Assembly (NCBI GenBank): GCA_021803025.1
Contig: JAJZQV010000009.1
Coordinates: forward strand, 1 to 54,039
DNA length: 54,039 nucleotides
Source of the DNA: Actinomycetes bacterium
Lineage (GTDB): Bacteria; Actinomycetota; Actinomycetes; Propionibacteriales; Propionibacteriaceae
Reading direction: 5' to 3'
The stretch's first letter is position 1; each line of letters starts with the position of its first letter. Shown piece after piece: positions 31,945-39,994 of this stretch. The notes under the pieces are model-generated. The model did no database searches, was not told the DNA's origin, and was given only the letters and a program-made list of their open reading frames with translations. The position numbers and the translations under genes were made by a program.

Positions 31945-33827
31945 CGCTGCGCCTCCCAGGCCAGGACGAGGCCGGTGGCGACGGCGTTGCGGGGACCTTC
32001 GGTGCCGCGGACGTTCGCGCGGCCGGCGACGACGCGGTACTCGCCGAGCGCCTTCGTGACGAGCTGGGGGATCTCGAAGTCCAGTGCCGACCCCCCGACC
32101 AGCACGACGTGGGCGATGTCCCGCACGTTGCTCGTGGGGCTCACGCGGCTCAGCGCGCGGAGGGCGTTGGTGACGAAGACGCGTTCCTTGGCACGGATCC
32201 GTACCTGACGGATGACCTCGAGCGGCTGGCGCAACGGCAGCGGAATCATGCCCTCGGGGTGGAGCACGACCGTACGGGCGAACACCTGCGGAGGCAGCGG
32301 GTCGTCGAAGAACTGGACCGTCCCGTCCTCGTGGCGGATGTTGAACAGCGTCTCCACCCTGGCCAGCGGATAGCGCTTGACGTTCTCCGCGTCCTCCTGG
32401 CTCTCCAGGCCGAGCTCGGACTGGATGAGCAGGGTGACCATGTTCCCCGCGCCGGCCAGGTGGATCGAGCGGGGGACCCCGTCGGCCCGCAGGACGCAGG
32501 CATCGGTGGAGCCGGCTCCTATGTCGAGGATGGCGACGGGCACCGAGGACCCGGGGGTGGTGAGCGCGCCGCGGACCGCCATGTCCGCCTCGACGCCGCC
32601 GACCTCGACGGGGATGCCGAACTGGGCCGTCATGTCGTGGGCGATGCGCTGCATCTGGAGGCGGTCGGCCTTCACCATGACGGCGATCCCGACGGCTGCC
32701 TCGAGCGAGAACTCTCCGGCGAGCCCGCCCGTGACCTTCTGGGGGACCTGGGTGTCGACGGCGAGGAGGTCGGTGATCTCGATACCCGCTGGGTCGCGGT
32801 CCGTGAGCTGGCCCATGACGACGCGGACCTTCTCCATCATGCCGCCGACGTTGGTGCCGGGCTCGCCCCGTACGTTGCGGAGCGGGCCGACGGTGGCTGC
32901 CGCCCGCATGATCTCCTCGGCGCCCCGGTCCACGTCCACGTCCGTCGTGCGGTCGCCGATGAACTGCAGCTGGCCCGCGGGGATGCGCCGCTCGGTGACG
33001 TCACCCTTCGGCGTCTTGATGACCACGGCCGACCGGTTCCCGACGAGCGAGCGGGCCATGGGTACGACGGACGCCGTCTCGTCGGGAGTCAGGCCGAACA
33101 GGGTCGCGATGCCGTACGGGTTCGCGAGGGTCTCGATGATGCGGCCGACCTCGGCCACCTCGATGGCGGCGAGCATCCCGATCGGGACCTTCTCGATGAG
33201 GCTGACCTCGTCGACGATGGGGATCTTGCGGCGGAGCCGGTTGTGCACGAGCACGCCGTCGTCCCGCTGGAGGATCGCGCCGGTGACGTGGAGGCGGCCC
33301 TCGACGGCGTTGATCCGGGCGGCGACGTCCTCGAACGTGTACTCGTGGTCCGCGACGACGATGTACGGGGTTCCGGGGACCGCGCGCTCCAGGTCGGCGA
33401 TCCGGATCGTGGATCCCACCCCGATGCCCAGGCCGCCCGGCGTCGTGGGGTTGTGCCCGATCATCGTCGACTCGGTGATGATCGTCTCCGAGATCGTCTC
33501 CATCGCCACGTCGCCGATCACCGGGGCGGCCTCGTTGATCCTGATGAGGTCGAGGTCGGCCAGCGACCGGCCAGCGGCGTCGAGCGCCTCGGTGAGCGCC
33601 TGGAAGACGCCCTGGGTGTTCTGTGAGGTGCCCTTGATGCCTGTCGTCGGGACGATCGAGGACGCGATGAAGACCGGGGCGCCCCCCGAGTTATGCGCCG
33701 GGGCGCCCCCCGAGTTGTGCGCCGCGGCGGCACCCGCGGCAAGCGCCGGGGTGGCACCCGCGGAGAGCTCCGCGAGTGCCACCTCGGTCGTGGCGTTACC
33801 GATGTCGATCCCGGCAATCAGTGCCAT
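31941..33827 (-). CDS. pduG: PduG: diol dehydratase reactivase large subunit
   Basis: The 628-residue protein is the ATPase subunit of the reactivating factor. It begins MALIAGIDIGNATTEVALAEL (actin-fold phosphate 1) and has LDIGAGSTDACVL (phosphate 2) and VVLVGGSALDFEIPQLV near the end. A 24-bp tandem duplication (33675-33722) adds a second AHNSGGAP octapeptide in a loop after residue 35, which is not expected in the family; it is in frame. The start at 33827 is chosen over an upstream extension because it begins at the conserved strand. It overlaps pduH by four bases. Confidence 0.95.
   Translation of the reverse strand: MALIAGIDIGNATTEVALAELSAGATPALAAGAAAAHNSGGAPAHNSGGAPVFIASSIVPTTGIKGTSQNTQGVFQALTEALDAAGRSLADLDLIRINEAAPVIGDVAMETISETIITESTMIGHNPTTPGGLGIGVGSTIRIADLERAVPGTPYIVVADHEYTFEDVAARINAVEGRLHVTGAILQRDDGVLVHNRLRRKIPIVDEVSLIEKVPIGMLAAIEVAEVGRIIETLANPYGIATLFGLTPDETASVVPMARSLVGNRSAVVIKTPKGDVTERRIPAGQLQFIGDRTTDVDVDRGAEEIMRAAATVGPLRNVRGEPGTNVGGMMEKVRVVMGQLTDRDPAGIEITDLLAVDTQVPQKVTGGLAGEFSLEAAVGIAVMVKADRLQMQRIAHDMTAQFGIPVEVGGVEADMAVRGALTTPGSSVPVAILDIGAGSTDACVLRADGVPRSIHLAGAGNMVTLLIQSELGLESQEDAENVKRYPLARVETLFNIRHEDGTVQFFDDPLPPQVFARTVVLHPEGMIPLPLRQPLEVIRQVRIRAKERVFVTNALRALSRVSPTSNVRDIAHVVLVGGSALDFEIPQLVTKALGEYRVVAGRANVRGTEGPRNAVATGLVLAWEAQR
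33675..33722. repeat. 24-bp tandem duplication inside pduG
   Basis: Two adjacent 24-bp copies differ at a single base (GAGTTATGC versus GAGTTGTGC). They lie near the 5' end of the coding strand and encode the doubled AHNSGGAP. The duplication is in frame, recent-looking and lies in a surface loop of an otherwise conserved actin-fold protein. Confidence 0.85.
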
Positions 33828-33852
33828 CTCGGTGCAGCTCCTCGTGGAAAAG

Positions 33853-34374
33853 TCACTCGGCCTTGAGACGGCCGCGCTTCTCGTACACGTCAGCGGCTTC
33901 ACGGATGAAGGCCGCGTTCACGGTGCAGTGGTACTTCTGCTCGAGCTCGTCCGCGATCCCGTACAGCTCGGTCTTGGTCGAGCGGTACGGGCGCAGGGCG
34001 TTGTACACGCCGAGCAGCCGGTCGTCGGGAACGGCGATGAGCTCCGCCGCCCGCCGCATGTTGCGGGCCAGGTTCTGGCGGTCGACGGAGTCGGCCACCT
34101 GCGCCTGCATCTCCAGGGTCTCCGGAGCGATCCGGAAGTCCTCGGCCGTCAGCTCGCCGTTCTTCACCCTCTCGAGGCTGAAGTCCGACAGCACCTTGCC
34201 CGTCGCCGACTTGACCTTCTCGGGCATCTTCTCGCCGAGCGGGTACTGGTCGCGGCCGATGCCGTTCCCGGCCGCGGGCGACTTCTTCTGGAAGGTCACG
34301 CTGTCCTTGCCAAGACTCGTCATGACCTCGGCCATGATCTGCCGAATGAGCTGTTCCTGATCCATGTCGGTCAC
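33853..34374 (-). CDS. pduE: PduE: diol dehydratase small subunit
   Basis: The 173-residue protein is the small (gamma) subunit of adenosylcobalamin-dependent diol dehydratase. It has an N-terminal amphipathic encapsulation-like helix (MDQEQLIRQIMAEVMTSLG), then DQYPLGEKMPEKVKSATGKVLSDFSLERVKNGELTAEDFRI and YNALRPYRSTKTELYGIADELEQKYHCTVNAAFIREAADVYEKRGRL, all diagnostic. The start may be MTDMDQ or the internal Met. It is three bases after pduD and 25 bases before pduG. Confidence 0.95.
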   Translation of the reverse strand: MTDMDQEQLIRQIMAEVMTSLGKDSVTFQKKSPAAGNGIGRDQYPLGEKMPEKVKSATGKVLSDFSLERVKNGELTAEDFRIAPETLEMQAQVADSVDRQNLARNMRRAAELIAVPDDRLLGVYNALRPYRSTKTELYGIADELEQKYHCTVNAAFIREAADVYEKRGRLKAE

Positions 34375-34377
34375 CTC

Positions 34378-35049
34378 CTACCGGTACTCGACCCGGAGAG
34401 CCTGGGTCTTCTTGTTGGGGTCGAGCAGCTGCGTCTCCTTGATGTGCAGCAGCGCGGCGATGGCCTGGTACTTCGGCCGGGCCATCTGGTCGTTGCGGAC
34501 CGGTACGGGGCTGGGCGACTCGCCCTTCGCGTACTTGGCCGCGTTCTTGCCGATCGCCCGGAAGGTCTCCAGGTCGATGAGCGGCGACTGGCTGAACAGC
34601 TCCAGGTTCGACAGCGGCGCCAGGTCCTTCTGGTGGATCACCGTCGTGCCGCGGGACTGGATGCCGATGCCGATGCCCGAGCCGGACAGCTTGGCGGCCT
34701 CGTGCGCGATGAAGCCGACGTCGGCTGTACGGAAGGAGCGGATGAACCTGTAGCTCAGGCCCTCCTCCTCGATGCCGGCGCAGATCTCCCGGATCACCTG
34801 GTCGTGGGGGAGGCCGATGATGGTCTGCGTCTGCCGACCGCCGAACGCCGCCGCCAGCCCGATGACGACCTCACGGGGGTTGGTGCCCCGCTCGGCCGGA
34901 CCCGACTCGCTGATGACCAGCGACGTGGTGCCGCCTGCGGACCGTCCCGCAGGCTTGCCCGTAGGAGCGCCGGCCCCGACGAGGGCCATCTCCTTCATGA
35001 CCTCTTCGATGATGCTCTTGAGCGTCTTCTCGTCCATTGTCATCACCAT
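34378..35049 (-). CDS. pduD: PduD: diol dehydratase medium subunit
   Basis: The 223-residue protein is the medium (beta) subunit. It starts with an amphipathic helix ([17 protein letters not shown]), the encapsulation signal in known PduD, then a Gly/Ser/Pro linker and the core [82 protein letters not shown]. The ATG at 35049 overlaps the pduC stop by one base (TGATG); ATGs at 35043 and 35037 are in frame. It forms the active heterotrimer with PduC and PduE. Confidence 0.95.
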   Translation of the reverse strand: MVMTMDEKTLKSIIEEVMKEMALVGAGAPTGKPAGRSAGGTTSLVISESGPAERGTNPREVVIGLAAAFGGRQTQTIIGLPHDQVIREICAGIEEEGLSYRFIRSFRTADVGFIAHEAAKLSGSGIGIGIQSRGTTVIHQKDLAPLSNLELFSQSPLIDLETFRAIGKNAAKYAKGESPSPVPVRNDQMARPKYQAIAALLHIKETQLLDPNKKTQALRVEYR

Positions 35050-36710
35050 CAGATGCTCTCGGGGCTGATCGCCTGGCGGATGTTCTTCAGAATCGCCCAC
35101 TTCTCGTCGGAGATCTGGTAGCCCGTCTGCGGCCCGCGGTAGTCGTTGGGCTGGTTCACGGCAGAGATCACCTCGAAGTCACGGGTGAGGATCGCGGACG
35201 TGTGCAGGTAGTCGCCCGCCACGCGCTGCTTGAGCATCCCGAAGACCGCGTCCGCGACGTCCTCGAAGCCGCCCTTGGAGAGCGCCTTGACGATGTCGAC
35301 GCCGGTGGTCCCGCGCTTCATCATGTCCTCGGCGGACTTGAGGTCCTCCACGACGTTGCGGGGCGGCATGTCCTCCGACCCGCGGGCGTACGTGGCGGCC
35401 TCGATCTCGGCGTCCGTGATCTCGGTGAGCCCGAGGTTCTTGAACACCGCCTGGAGGGCGCGTGCCGCCTTGTTGCGTGCGGCGACGACGTCGTCCTCGA
35501 GGACTGGGACCAGGCCACCGTCGACCTTGAGGTCGCGCTGGATGATGAGCCAGTCGTCGAAGTCGTCCGCGTCCCAGTTGGAGCCGGCGAACATGTTGTC
35601 GTAGTTCGGCGTCGCCGAGTAGCCGGAGCAGATGAAGTCCGTGCCGGGCACGAACTGCATGAGCGAACGAGCCACGCGACGAAGGTCGGAGTGGGTGAAC
35701 GTCTGGTCGTTCGACGACGCGCACTCCAGGTCCAGCGCCATGGCGATGAGGTTCTCGGCGAGGATGGCACGGATGCCACCTGGGACGGCGGCGGGGACGC
35801 CGACGCAGGAGACCGAACCGTTCTGGATTCCCTGGGACCCTGCGGCTTTGGTGATGTAGATGCAGCGGGACTCCAGGTACAGCATGGACTTGCCTTCGGC
35901 GTAGCCCATCTGGACCTCTGAGCCGGTGCCCGAGGTGAACCGCATCTTCAGCCCGCGCGACGCGTAGCAGGAGGCGAGGAACGCCTTCGACCACGGGGTG
36001 TCGTCGCCGTCCATGAAGACGGCCTCGGTCCCGTACACGGAGACTGTCTCCGCGTAGGCGGTGAACCCGCGCATGCCGAGGTTCAGCTCGGTGGCCTCCT
36101 CGACCGCGCACTGGGTGAGGATGCCCGGACGCCCGACCTGCGCGCCGACCATGATGGCCATCGCGTTGAACGGTGCGTACCGGCCGATGCCGACCGTGGT
36201 CTCCTCCTCGGCGAAGCCACGCAGGGAGGCCTCGGCCGCGTCGGCCGCGATCTGTACGGGGTTGTCCTTGAGGTTCGTCACGTGGCACTGGTTGGCCGGC
36301 GTGAGCCGTGCCCGCATCTTGGAGACGGCCATCATCATCTCGAGGACGGTCATCGTGCCGACGACCTCGGTGATCTTGGCCGGCGTCATCGAGGTCGTCA
36401 GCTTGACGACCTCGGTGCGCGGGACGTTGATGTCGACGAGCTTGCGGGCGAGGTCGAGGGAGTCCATCTTGCAGACGGCCTCGGCGTTCTCCAGCCGGAT
36501 CCCGTAGTCGGCGATGAAGGTGTCGATCATGTCGAAGTCGGCACGCAGCTTGCCGTCGAGCTCGACGACCAAGCCATGTTCGATGCGGATCGACGGCTTC
36601 GGGTCGTTCGGGCTGTTCATGGCCATGAGTCCGACCTCAGGCCATTCGGTGACGAACCCGTCTTGGTTGACGGGCCGGGCGTCTAGCGCCTCAAAACGCT
36701 TTGATCTCAC
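35049..36710 (-). CDS. pduC: PduC: diol dehydratase large subunit
   Basis: The 553-residue catalytic subunit binds adenosylcobalamin and converts 1,2-propanediol (and probably glycerol) to an aldehyde by a radical route. It begins with the family's [27 protein letters not shown] and contains [81 protein letters not shown], a TIM-barrel segment with cofactor and substrate residues, and [14 protein letters not shown]. The start is a GTG at 36710. It is 13 bases after the likely original pduB stop. Length and sequence are as expected for an intact enzyme. Confidence 0.97.
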   Translation of the reverse strand: MRSKRFEALDARPVNQDGFVTEWPEVGLMAMNSPNDPKPSIRIEHGLVVELDGKLRADFDMIDTFIADYGIRLENAEAVCKMDSLDLARKLVDINVPRTEVVKLTTSMTPAKITEVVGTMTVLEMMMAVSKMRARLTPANQCHVTNLKDNPVQIAADAAEASLRGFAEEETTVGIGRYAPFNAMAIMVGAQVGRPGILTQCAVEEATELNLGMRGFTAYAETVSVYGTEAVFMDGDDTPWSKAFLASCYASRGLKMRFTSGTGSEVQMGYAEGKSMLYLESRCIYITKAAGSQGIQNGSVSCVGVPAAVPGGIRAILAENLIAMALDLECASSNDQTFTHSDLRRVARSLMQFVPGTDFICSGYSATPNYDNMFAGSNWDADDFDDWLIIQRDLKVDGGLVPVLEDDVVAARNKAARALQAVFKNLGLTEITDAEIEAATYARGSEDMPPRNVVEDLKSAEDMMKRGTTGVDIVKALSKGGFEDVADAVFGMLKQRVAGDYLHTSAILTRDFEVISAVNQPNDYRGPQTGYQISDEKWAILKNIRQAISPESI

Positions 36711-37513
36711 GCTTTTCCCCGTCTCAGATGTACGGCGTCGTGACGGACCCGGGGTATGCGCCCAGGGAGCCCAGGAGGCCGCGGCCGACCTCGCGAGCAG
36801 CGATAGATCGCCTGGCGCACCGCGCCGGAGTCGCCGCTGAAGAACGAGATGACCTCGTTGGAGTAGCTGGTGCCGCTCGCGGGGCTGGCGTAGCCGATGA
36901 CGTCGATGGTCGACGCCTTGACCGCCGTGTCCGCGAGGACGACGCCGATCGCCGCCGGCGCGCCGACGGTGATGCCGAAGGCCTTGCCCAGCGGGGCGTT
37001 GAACGCCTTCGCGAGGGCGTACGACGCACGGGCGGTGTACTGGAACTCGAGGTGACCGGCATCGTTGGCGTATACGTCGCCGAACGTACGGTCGAGCTCG
37101 CTGAGGGTGACCTCGACGGCGCGGCGGGCGTCGGAGACGTCCTCGGCACCGAAGATGATCAACGAGCCGTGCCCCGCGCCGCCCTTGGTGTCGCGGGGCA
37201 GCTCGATCGTGACGATCTCGCAGTTGGTCGCCTTCACGGCCTCGTCAGCCGCGAAGATGTGCGGCCCGGCGCCCGTACGGGCTCCGACGATGCCGATGGA
37301 CTTGTACTTGGGGTCGATCTTCATCAGCGCGTGGACCTGGGGGTCGACGTTCGCGATGACGAGGCCGATCGTGTCTCCGAGGGGGTTGCAGCCCACGAAC
37401 TCGGTCGATGCGGGACGGGCTCCGGCCTGCGCGGGCGCAGACGCCGGTGCCGGGGCGTCCATCTTCTTCATGACGGCTGCCATGATCTGGTTGACCAACT
37501 CTTCACTTGCCAT
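36707..37513 (-). pseudogene. pduB: PduB tandem-BMC shell protein, frameshifted near its 3' end
   Basis: The protein has an encapsulation-like N-terminus (MASEELVNQIMAAVMKKMD) and two BMC domains of the BMC-T type (EFVGCNPLGDTIGLVIANVDPQVHALMKIDPKYKSIGIVGARTGAGPHIFAADEAVK and DRTFGDVYANDAGHLEFQYTARASYALAKAFNAPLGKAFGITVGAP). After SGAVRQAIY the expected AAREVGRGLLGSLGAYPGSVTTPYI, ending at 36724, lies one frame away; removing one C near 36802 restores it. As given, the frame instead runs to 36707, adding about 30 foreign residues, and overlaps pduC GTG by four bases. The restored form has a GGGGAAA site for pduC, so the frameshift is more likely an error or a recent mutation than design. Confidence 0.85.
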
Positions 37514-37527
37514 GGTGGGTCAGAACC

Positions 37528-37806
37528 TCACTTCTCAGCCTTCGGGAGGATCTTCTCCACGTCGGCGTGGGGGCGCGGGATGACGTGGACGGAGACGAGC
37601 TCCCCCACGTTCTGAGCGGCAACTGCGCCGGCGTCGGTGGCGGCCTTCACAGCGCCGACATCGCCGCGCACCAGCACGGTGACAAGACCGGAGCCAACAC
37701 GCTGGCTACCGATCAGCTCGACGTTGGCCGACTTGACCATGGCGTCAGCGGCTTCGACAGCGGCGACGAACCCTTTCGTCTCCACCATTCCCAGGGCTTC
37801 TTGCAT
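37528..37806 (-). CDS. pduA: PduA-like BMC-H shell protein, first gene of the pdu operon
   Basis: The 92-residue protein is a BMC hexamer subunit ([85 protein letters not shown]). SGL/GSG at the pore and the RPHADVE end match PduA, a conduit for 1,2-propanediol. The ATG at 37806 follows GGAGGAGGAG. It is the first gene of the leftward operon, 14 bases before pduB, with the control region immediately upstream. Confidence 0.95.
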   Translation of the reverse strand: MQEALGMVETKGFVAAVEAADAMVKSANVELIGSQRVGSGLVTVLVRGDVGAVKAATDAGAVAAQNVGELVSVHVIPRPHADVEKILPKAEK

Positions 37807-37831
37807 TCCAGACTCCTCCTCCTGCTCGGTG

Positions 37832-37899
37832 AGCCGCACTAAGCCGGATTCGGACAGGCGGCGGTTCGGTCCGAGGCTAGGACCGTTCAGCCGCACTAA
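37832..37899. promoter_or_regulatory. Direct repeat in the pduA leader
   Basis: AGCCGCACTAA occurs at 37832-37842 and at 37889-37899 in the same orientation, 57 bases apart; an inverted CGGTCC/GGACCG lies between them. The spacing and position, between the pduA start and the proposed PocR sites, suggest a role in control of the leftward promoter or its leader RNA. The -10 and -35 boxes for this promoter are not clear. Confidence 0.4.
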
Positions 37900-37945
37900 A
37901 CGGCGAAGCAGCAGCCACTTTCGGGTCGCTTTCGCCCGGGGATCC

Positions 37946-37981
37946 GGACCAGAAAGTGCTACCCCGGGGACCAGAAAATGC
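37946..37981. promoter_or_regulatory. Candidate PocR operator: two direct half-sites 22 bp apart
   Basis: GGACCAGAAAGTGC (37946-37959) and GGACCAGAAAATGC (37968-37981) differ at one base and repeat with a 22-bp step, that is, on one face of the helix. Direct half-sites about 21-22 bp apart are typical of AraC-family activators, and PocR is encoded by this locus. They lie midway between pduA and pduU, so both operons may be controlled from here. Binding is inferred. Confidence 0.6.
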
Positions 37982-38008
37982 ACCTCGTGCACAGGACGTG
38001 CGAAGTCC

Positions 38009-38039
38009 TTGACAGGGGCCGTCCCCGAGGGGCGACCAT
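38009..38039 (+). promoter_or_regulatory. Possible pduUV promoter
   Basis: TTGACA at 38009-38014 matches a -35 box exactly. The best -10 candidate is GACCAT at 38034-38039, with a long 19-base spacing and poor match, as expected for an activator-dependent promoter. The proposed PocR half-sites end 27 bases before the -35. Confidence 0.35.
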
Positions 38040-38084
38040 GGCCCCGAACGGAGACGCCGCGCGTCGTCCGCCCGAAAGGTGGAG

Positions 38085-38426
38085 ATGTCCGAGAAGCAGC
38101 GCATCATCCAGGAGTTCGTACCAGGCAAGCAGGTGACGCTTGCGCACGTGGTGGCGAACCCGGACCCGCGGCTGTACCCGAAGATCGGGCTGCCGGCCGG
38201 CGCCGGAGCGATCGGAGTCCTCACCATCACCCCCAGCGAGGCGACGGTCATCGCCGCCGACGTCGCCACGAAGGCGGCCGATGTCGAGCTGGGCTTCGTC
38301 GACCGCTTCTCGGGCTCCCTGGTCGTGCTGGGCTCGCTGACCGACGTGCAGACCGCGGTCGAGTCCGTGGTCGCTGTGCTGTGCGGCGAGCTGGGCTTCG
38401 CTGCGCCGCCCGTGACGCGGTCGTGA
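38085..38426 (+). CDS. pduU: PduU: circularly permuted BMC shell protein
   Basis: The 113-residue protein is closely like Pdu[92 protein letters not shown]. The ITPSEAT and IGVLT segments mark the permuted BMC fold, in which the strands at the pore form a beta-barrel plug. The ATG at 38085 is preferred because it follows GAAAGGTG; a GTG at 38079 would add two residues. The stop overlaps the pduV GTG by four bases. Confidence 0.93.
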   Translation: MSEKQRIIQEFVPGKQVTLAHVVANPDPRLYPKIGLPAGAGAIGVLTITPSEATVIAADVATKAADVELGFVDRFSGSLVVLGSLTDVQTAVESVVAVLCGELGFAAPPVTRS

Positions 38427-38848
38427 AGCGGATCCTGCTCGTCGGCGGTGTGGGCTGCGGCAAGACCACGCTCCTCCAGCGTCTCCACGGCGACGAGATC
38501 GCGTACGCGAAGACCGGCGAGATCTACACGTCCGGCACCGTCATCGACACCCCGGGTGAGTACCTCGAGCTGCCCTGGTTCAAGCACGCGCTGCGGCTCG
38601 CCTCGTTCGAGGCCGAGCTGGTCGTGCTCCTGGCGTCGGCCACGGTCTCGGAGGGTAGGTTCCAGCCGGGCTTCACGACGTTCTTCATGCCCCCGGCCAT
38701 CGGCGTCGTGACGAAGGTGGACATCGCCTCCGAGGAGGAGGTCAAGGTGGCCGGCGACCATCTCCGGCTCGCCGGCGCCACGGAGATCCTCGAGGTCTCG
38801 GCCCTCACCGGTGAGGGGATGGCGGAGCTCGACGCCCGCATCTACTGA
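38423..38848 (+). CDS. pduV: PduV/EutP-type GTPase
   Basis: The 141-residue protein is a small GTPase-like protein. It has a Walker A loop (ILLVGGVGCGKTTLLQRL), VIDTPGEYLELPWFKHALRLAS in the switch region, GVVTKVDIAS (NKxD-like, here TKVD) and VSALTGEGMAEL. PduV is thought to link microcompartments with the cell structure through PduU. The GTG at 38423 overlaps the pduU stop by four bases. Its stop is 15 bases from the convergent pduQ stop. The length is typical for PduV/EutP. Confidence 0.92.
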   Translation: MKRILLVGGVGCGKTTLLQRLHGDEIAYAKTGEIYTSGTVIDTPGEYLELPWFKHALRLASFEAELVVLLASATVSEGRFQPGFTTFFMPPAIGVVTKVDIASEEEVKVAGDHLRLAGATEILEVSALTGEGMAELDARIY

Positions 38849-38863
38849 CCGGTCGGGCGAGTC

Positions 38864-39994
38864 TCAGACGACGCGCGTGAGAAGAGCGGCGAGGTCCTTC
38901 TCGGTCGCCGGGACAGGGTTCCCGGAGGTGCAGAAGTCCTTGTGAGCGGTCGCTGCGAGGGCCGGCACGGCCGCCGTGAACGTCGCGCGGTCGACGCCGG
39001 CGGCGGTCAGCGTCGCCGGCATCTCCAGGTTCGTACGCAGCTTCTCCACCCAGGCGTTGAGCGCGAGGACGAGGTTGCGCTCCGTGCTGGCGGACAGGCC
39101 GAGAGCCTTCGCGAGTGCTGCGTAGCGACGCGCGACCGGGCCGACGTCGTGCGGACGGAAGCCCAGGTCGCCGGCGTTGAAACAGATCACGGCGGGCAGC
39201 AGGATCGCGTTGAGGCGCCCGTGCGCCACCCGGAACGACCCGCCGATCGCGTGGGAGAGGCTGTGGACGATGCCGAGCCCGGCGTTCTGGAAGGCGATGC
39301 CGGCCATCGTCGCGGCGTTGTGCTGGCGCTCCCGGGCATCGGCGTCGGCGCCGTCACGGAAGGCCCGGACGAGGCTCGTGTCGGCGAGCCGCAGGGCCTT
39401 CTCGGCGAGCGCGTCGGAGAAGTCGTTGCTGCCTTTCGCCACGTACGCCTCGATCGCGTGGCTCACGGCGTCCATCCCGGAGTCCGCTGTGAGCTTGGGA
39501 GGCGCGGTACGCACGGCCTCCGGGTCGAGGATCGCCATCTCCGGCAGCATCTCGACCGCGGTGAGGGGCAGCTTCGTGTGGTGCTCGTCCGTGATGACAG
39601 CGAAGGAGGTCACCTCAGACCCGGTGCCGCTCGTCGTGGGGATCACGATGAGGCCGGCAGGCAGGCGGTGACCGAGCTCGAGGGCGAGCTTGCGGACGGC
39701 CTTCGCCGTGTCGATGGGCGACCCTCCGCCGAGCGCGACGATGGCGTCGGGGGCGAAGGCGAGGAAGGCGCGCAGGCCCTCCGTGACGGCCGTCAGGTCC
39801 GGGTTCGGCTTGACGTCGGAGAACACCTCGACGGCGCTCGCCCCGGCGAGCTCCGTCCGTACCTTGGCCATGAGCGGCGTGGTGCTCATGAAGGCGTCCG
39901 TCACGACGAGCACGCGTCGCCCGTCGAGCGTGCCGAGCGCTGTCAGTGAGTCAGGCCCGTAGCAGAGGGTGGTGGTGAGCTGGAAGCGGTACAC
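38864..39994 (-). CDS. pduQ: PduQ: iron-dependent propanol dehydrogenase
   Basis: The 376-residue protein is a class III (iron-containing) alcohol dehydrogenase that reduces propionaldehyde to propanol and regenerates NAD+ within the compartment. Visible motifs include GGGSPIDTAKAVRKLA (nucleotide binding), [16 protein letters not shown], and DSGMDAVSHAIEAYVAKGSN with GIVHSLSHAIGGSFRVAHGRLNA carrying the metal-ligand His residues. The GTG at 39994 overlaps the 3' end of pocR by 44 bases. It is separate from the main pdu operon and is coupled to its regulator, unlike the usual order where pduQ follows pduP. Confidence 0.93.
   Translation of the reverse strand: MYRFQLTTTLCYGPDSLTALGTLDGRRVLVVTDAFMSTTPLMAKVRTELAGASAVEVFSDVKPNPDLTAVTEGLRAFLAFAPDAIVALGGGSPIDTAKAVRKLALELGHRLPAGLIVIPTTSGTGSEVTSFAVITDEHHTKLPLTAVEMLPEMAILDPEAVRTAPPKLTADSGMDAVSHAIEAYVAKGSNDFSDALAEKALRLADTSLVRAFRDGADADARERQHNAATMAGIAFQNAGLGIVHSLSHAIGGSFRVAHGRLNAILLPAVICFNAGDLGFRPHDVGPVARRYAALAKALGLSASTERNLVLALNAWVEKLRTNLEMPATLTAAGVDRATFTAAVPALAATAHKDFCTSGNPVPATEKDLAALLTRVV

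Noticed and set aside
32377-35121. A 914-codon plus-strand frame across pduG-E-D
   Set aside because: It runs antisense to three recognised pdu genes and has no domain of its own.
36707-36850. Programmed ribosomal frameshift in pduB
   Set aside because: No slippery heptamer or downstream hairpin is evident at 36802, and a single-base insertion explains the change.
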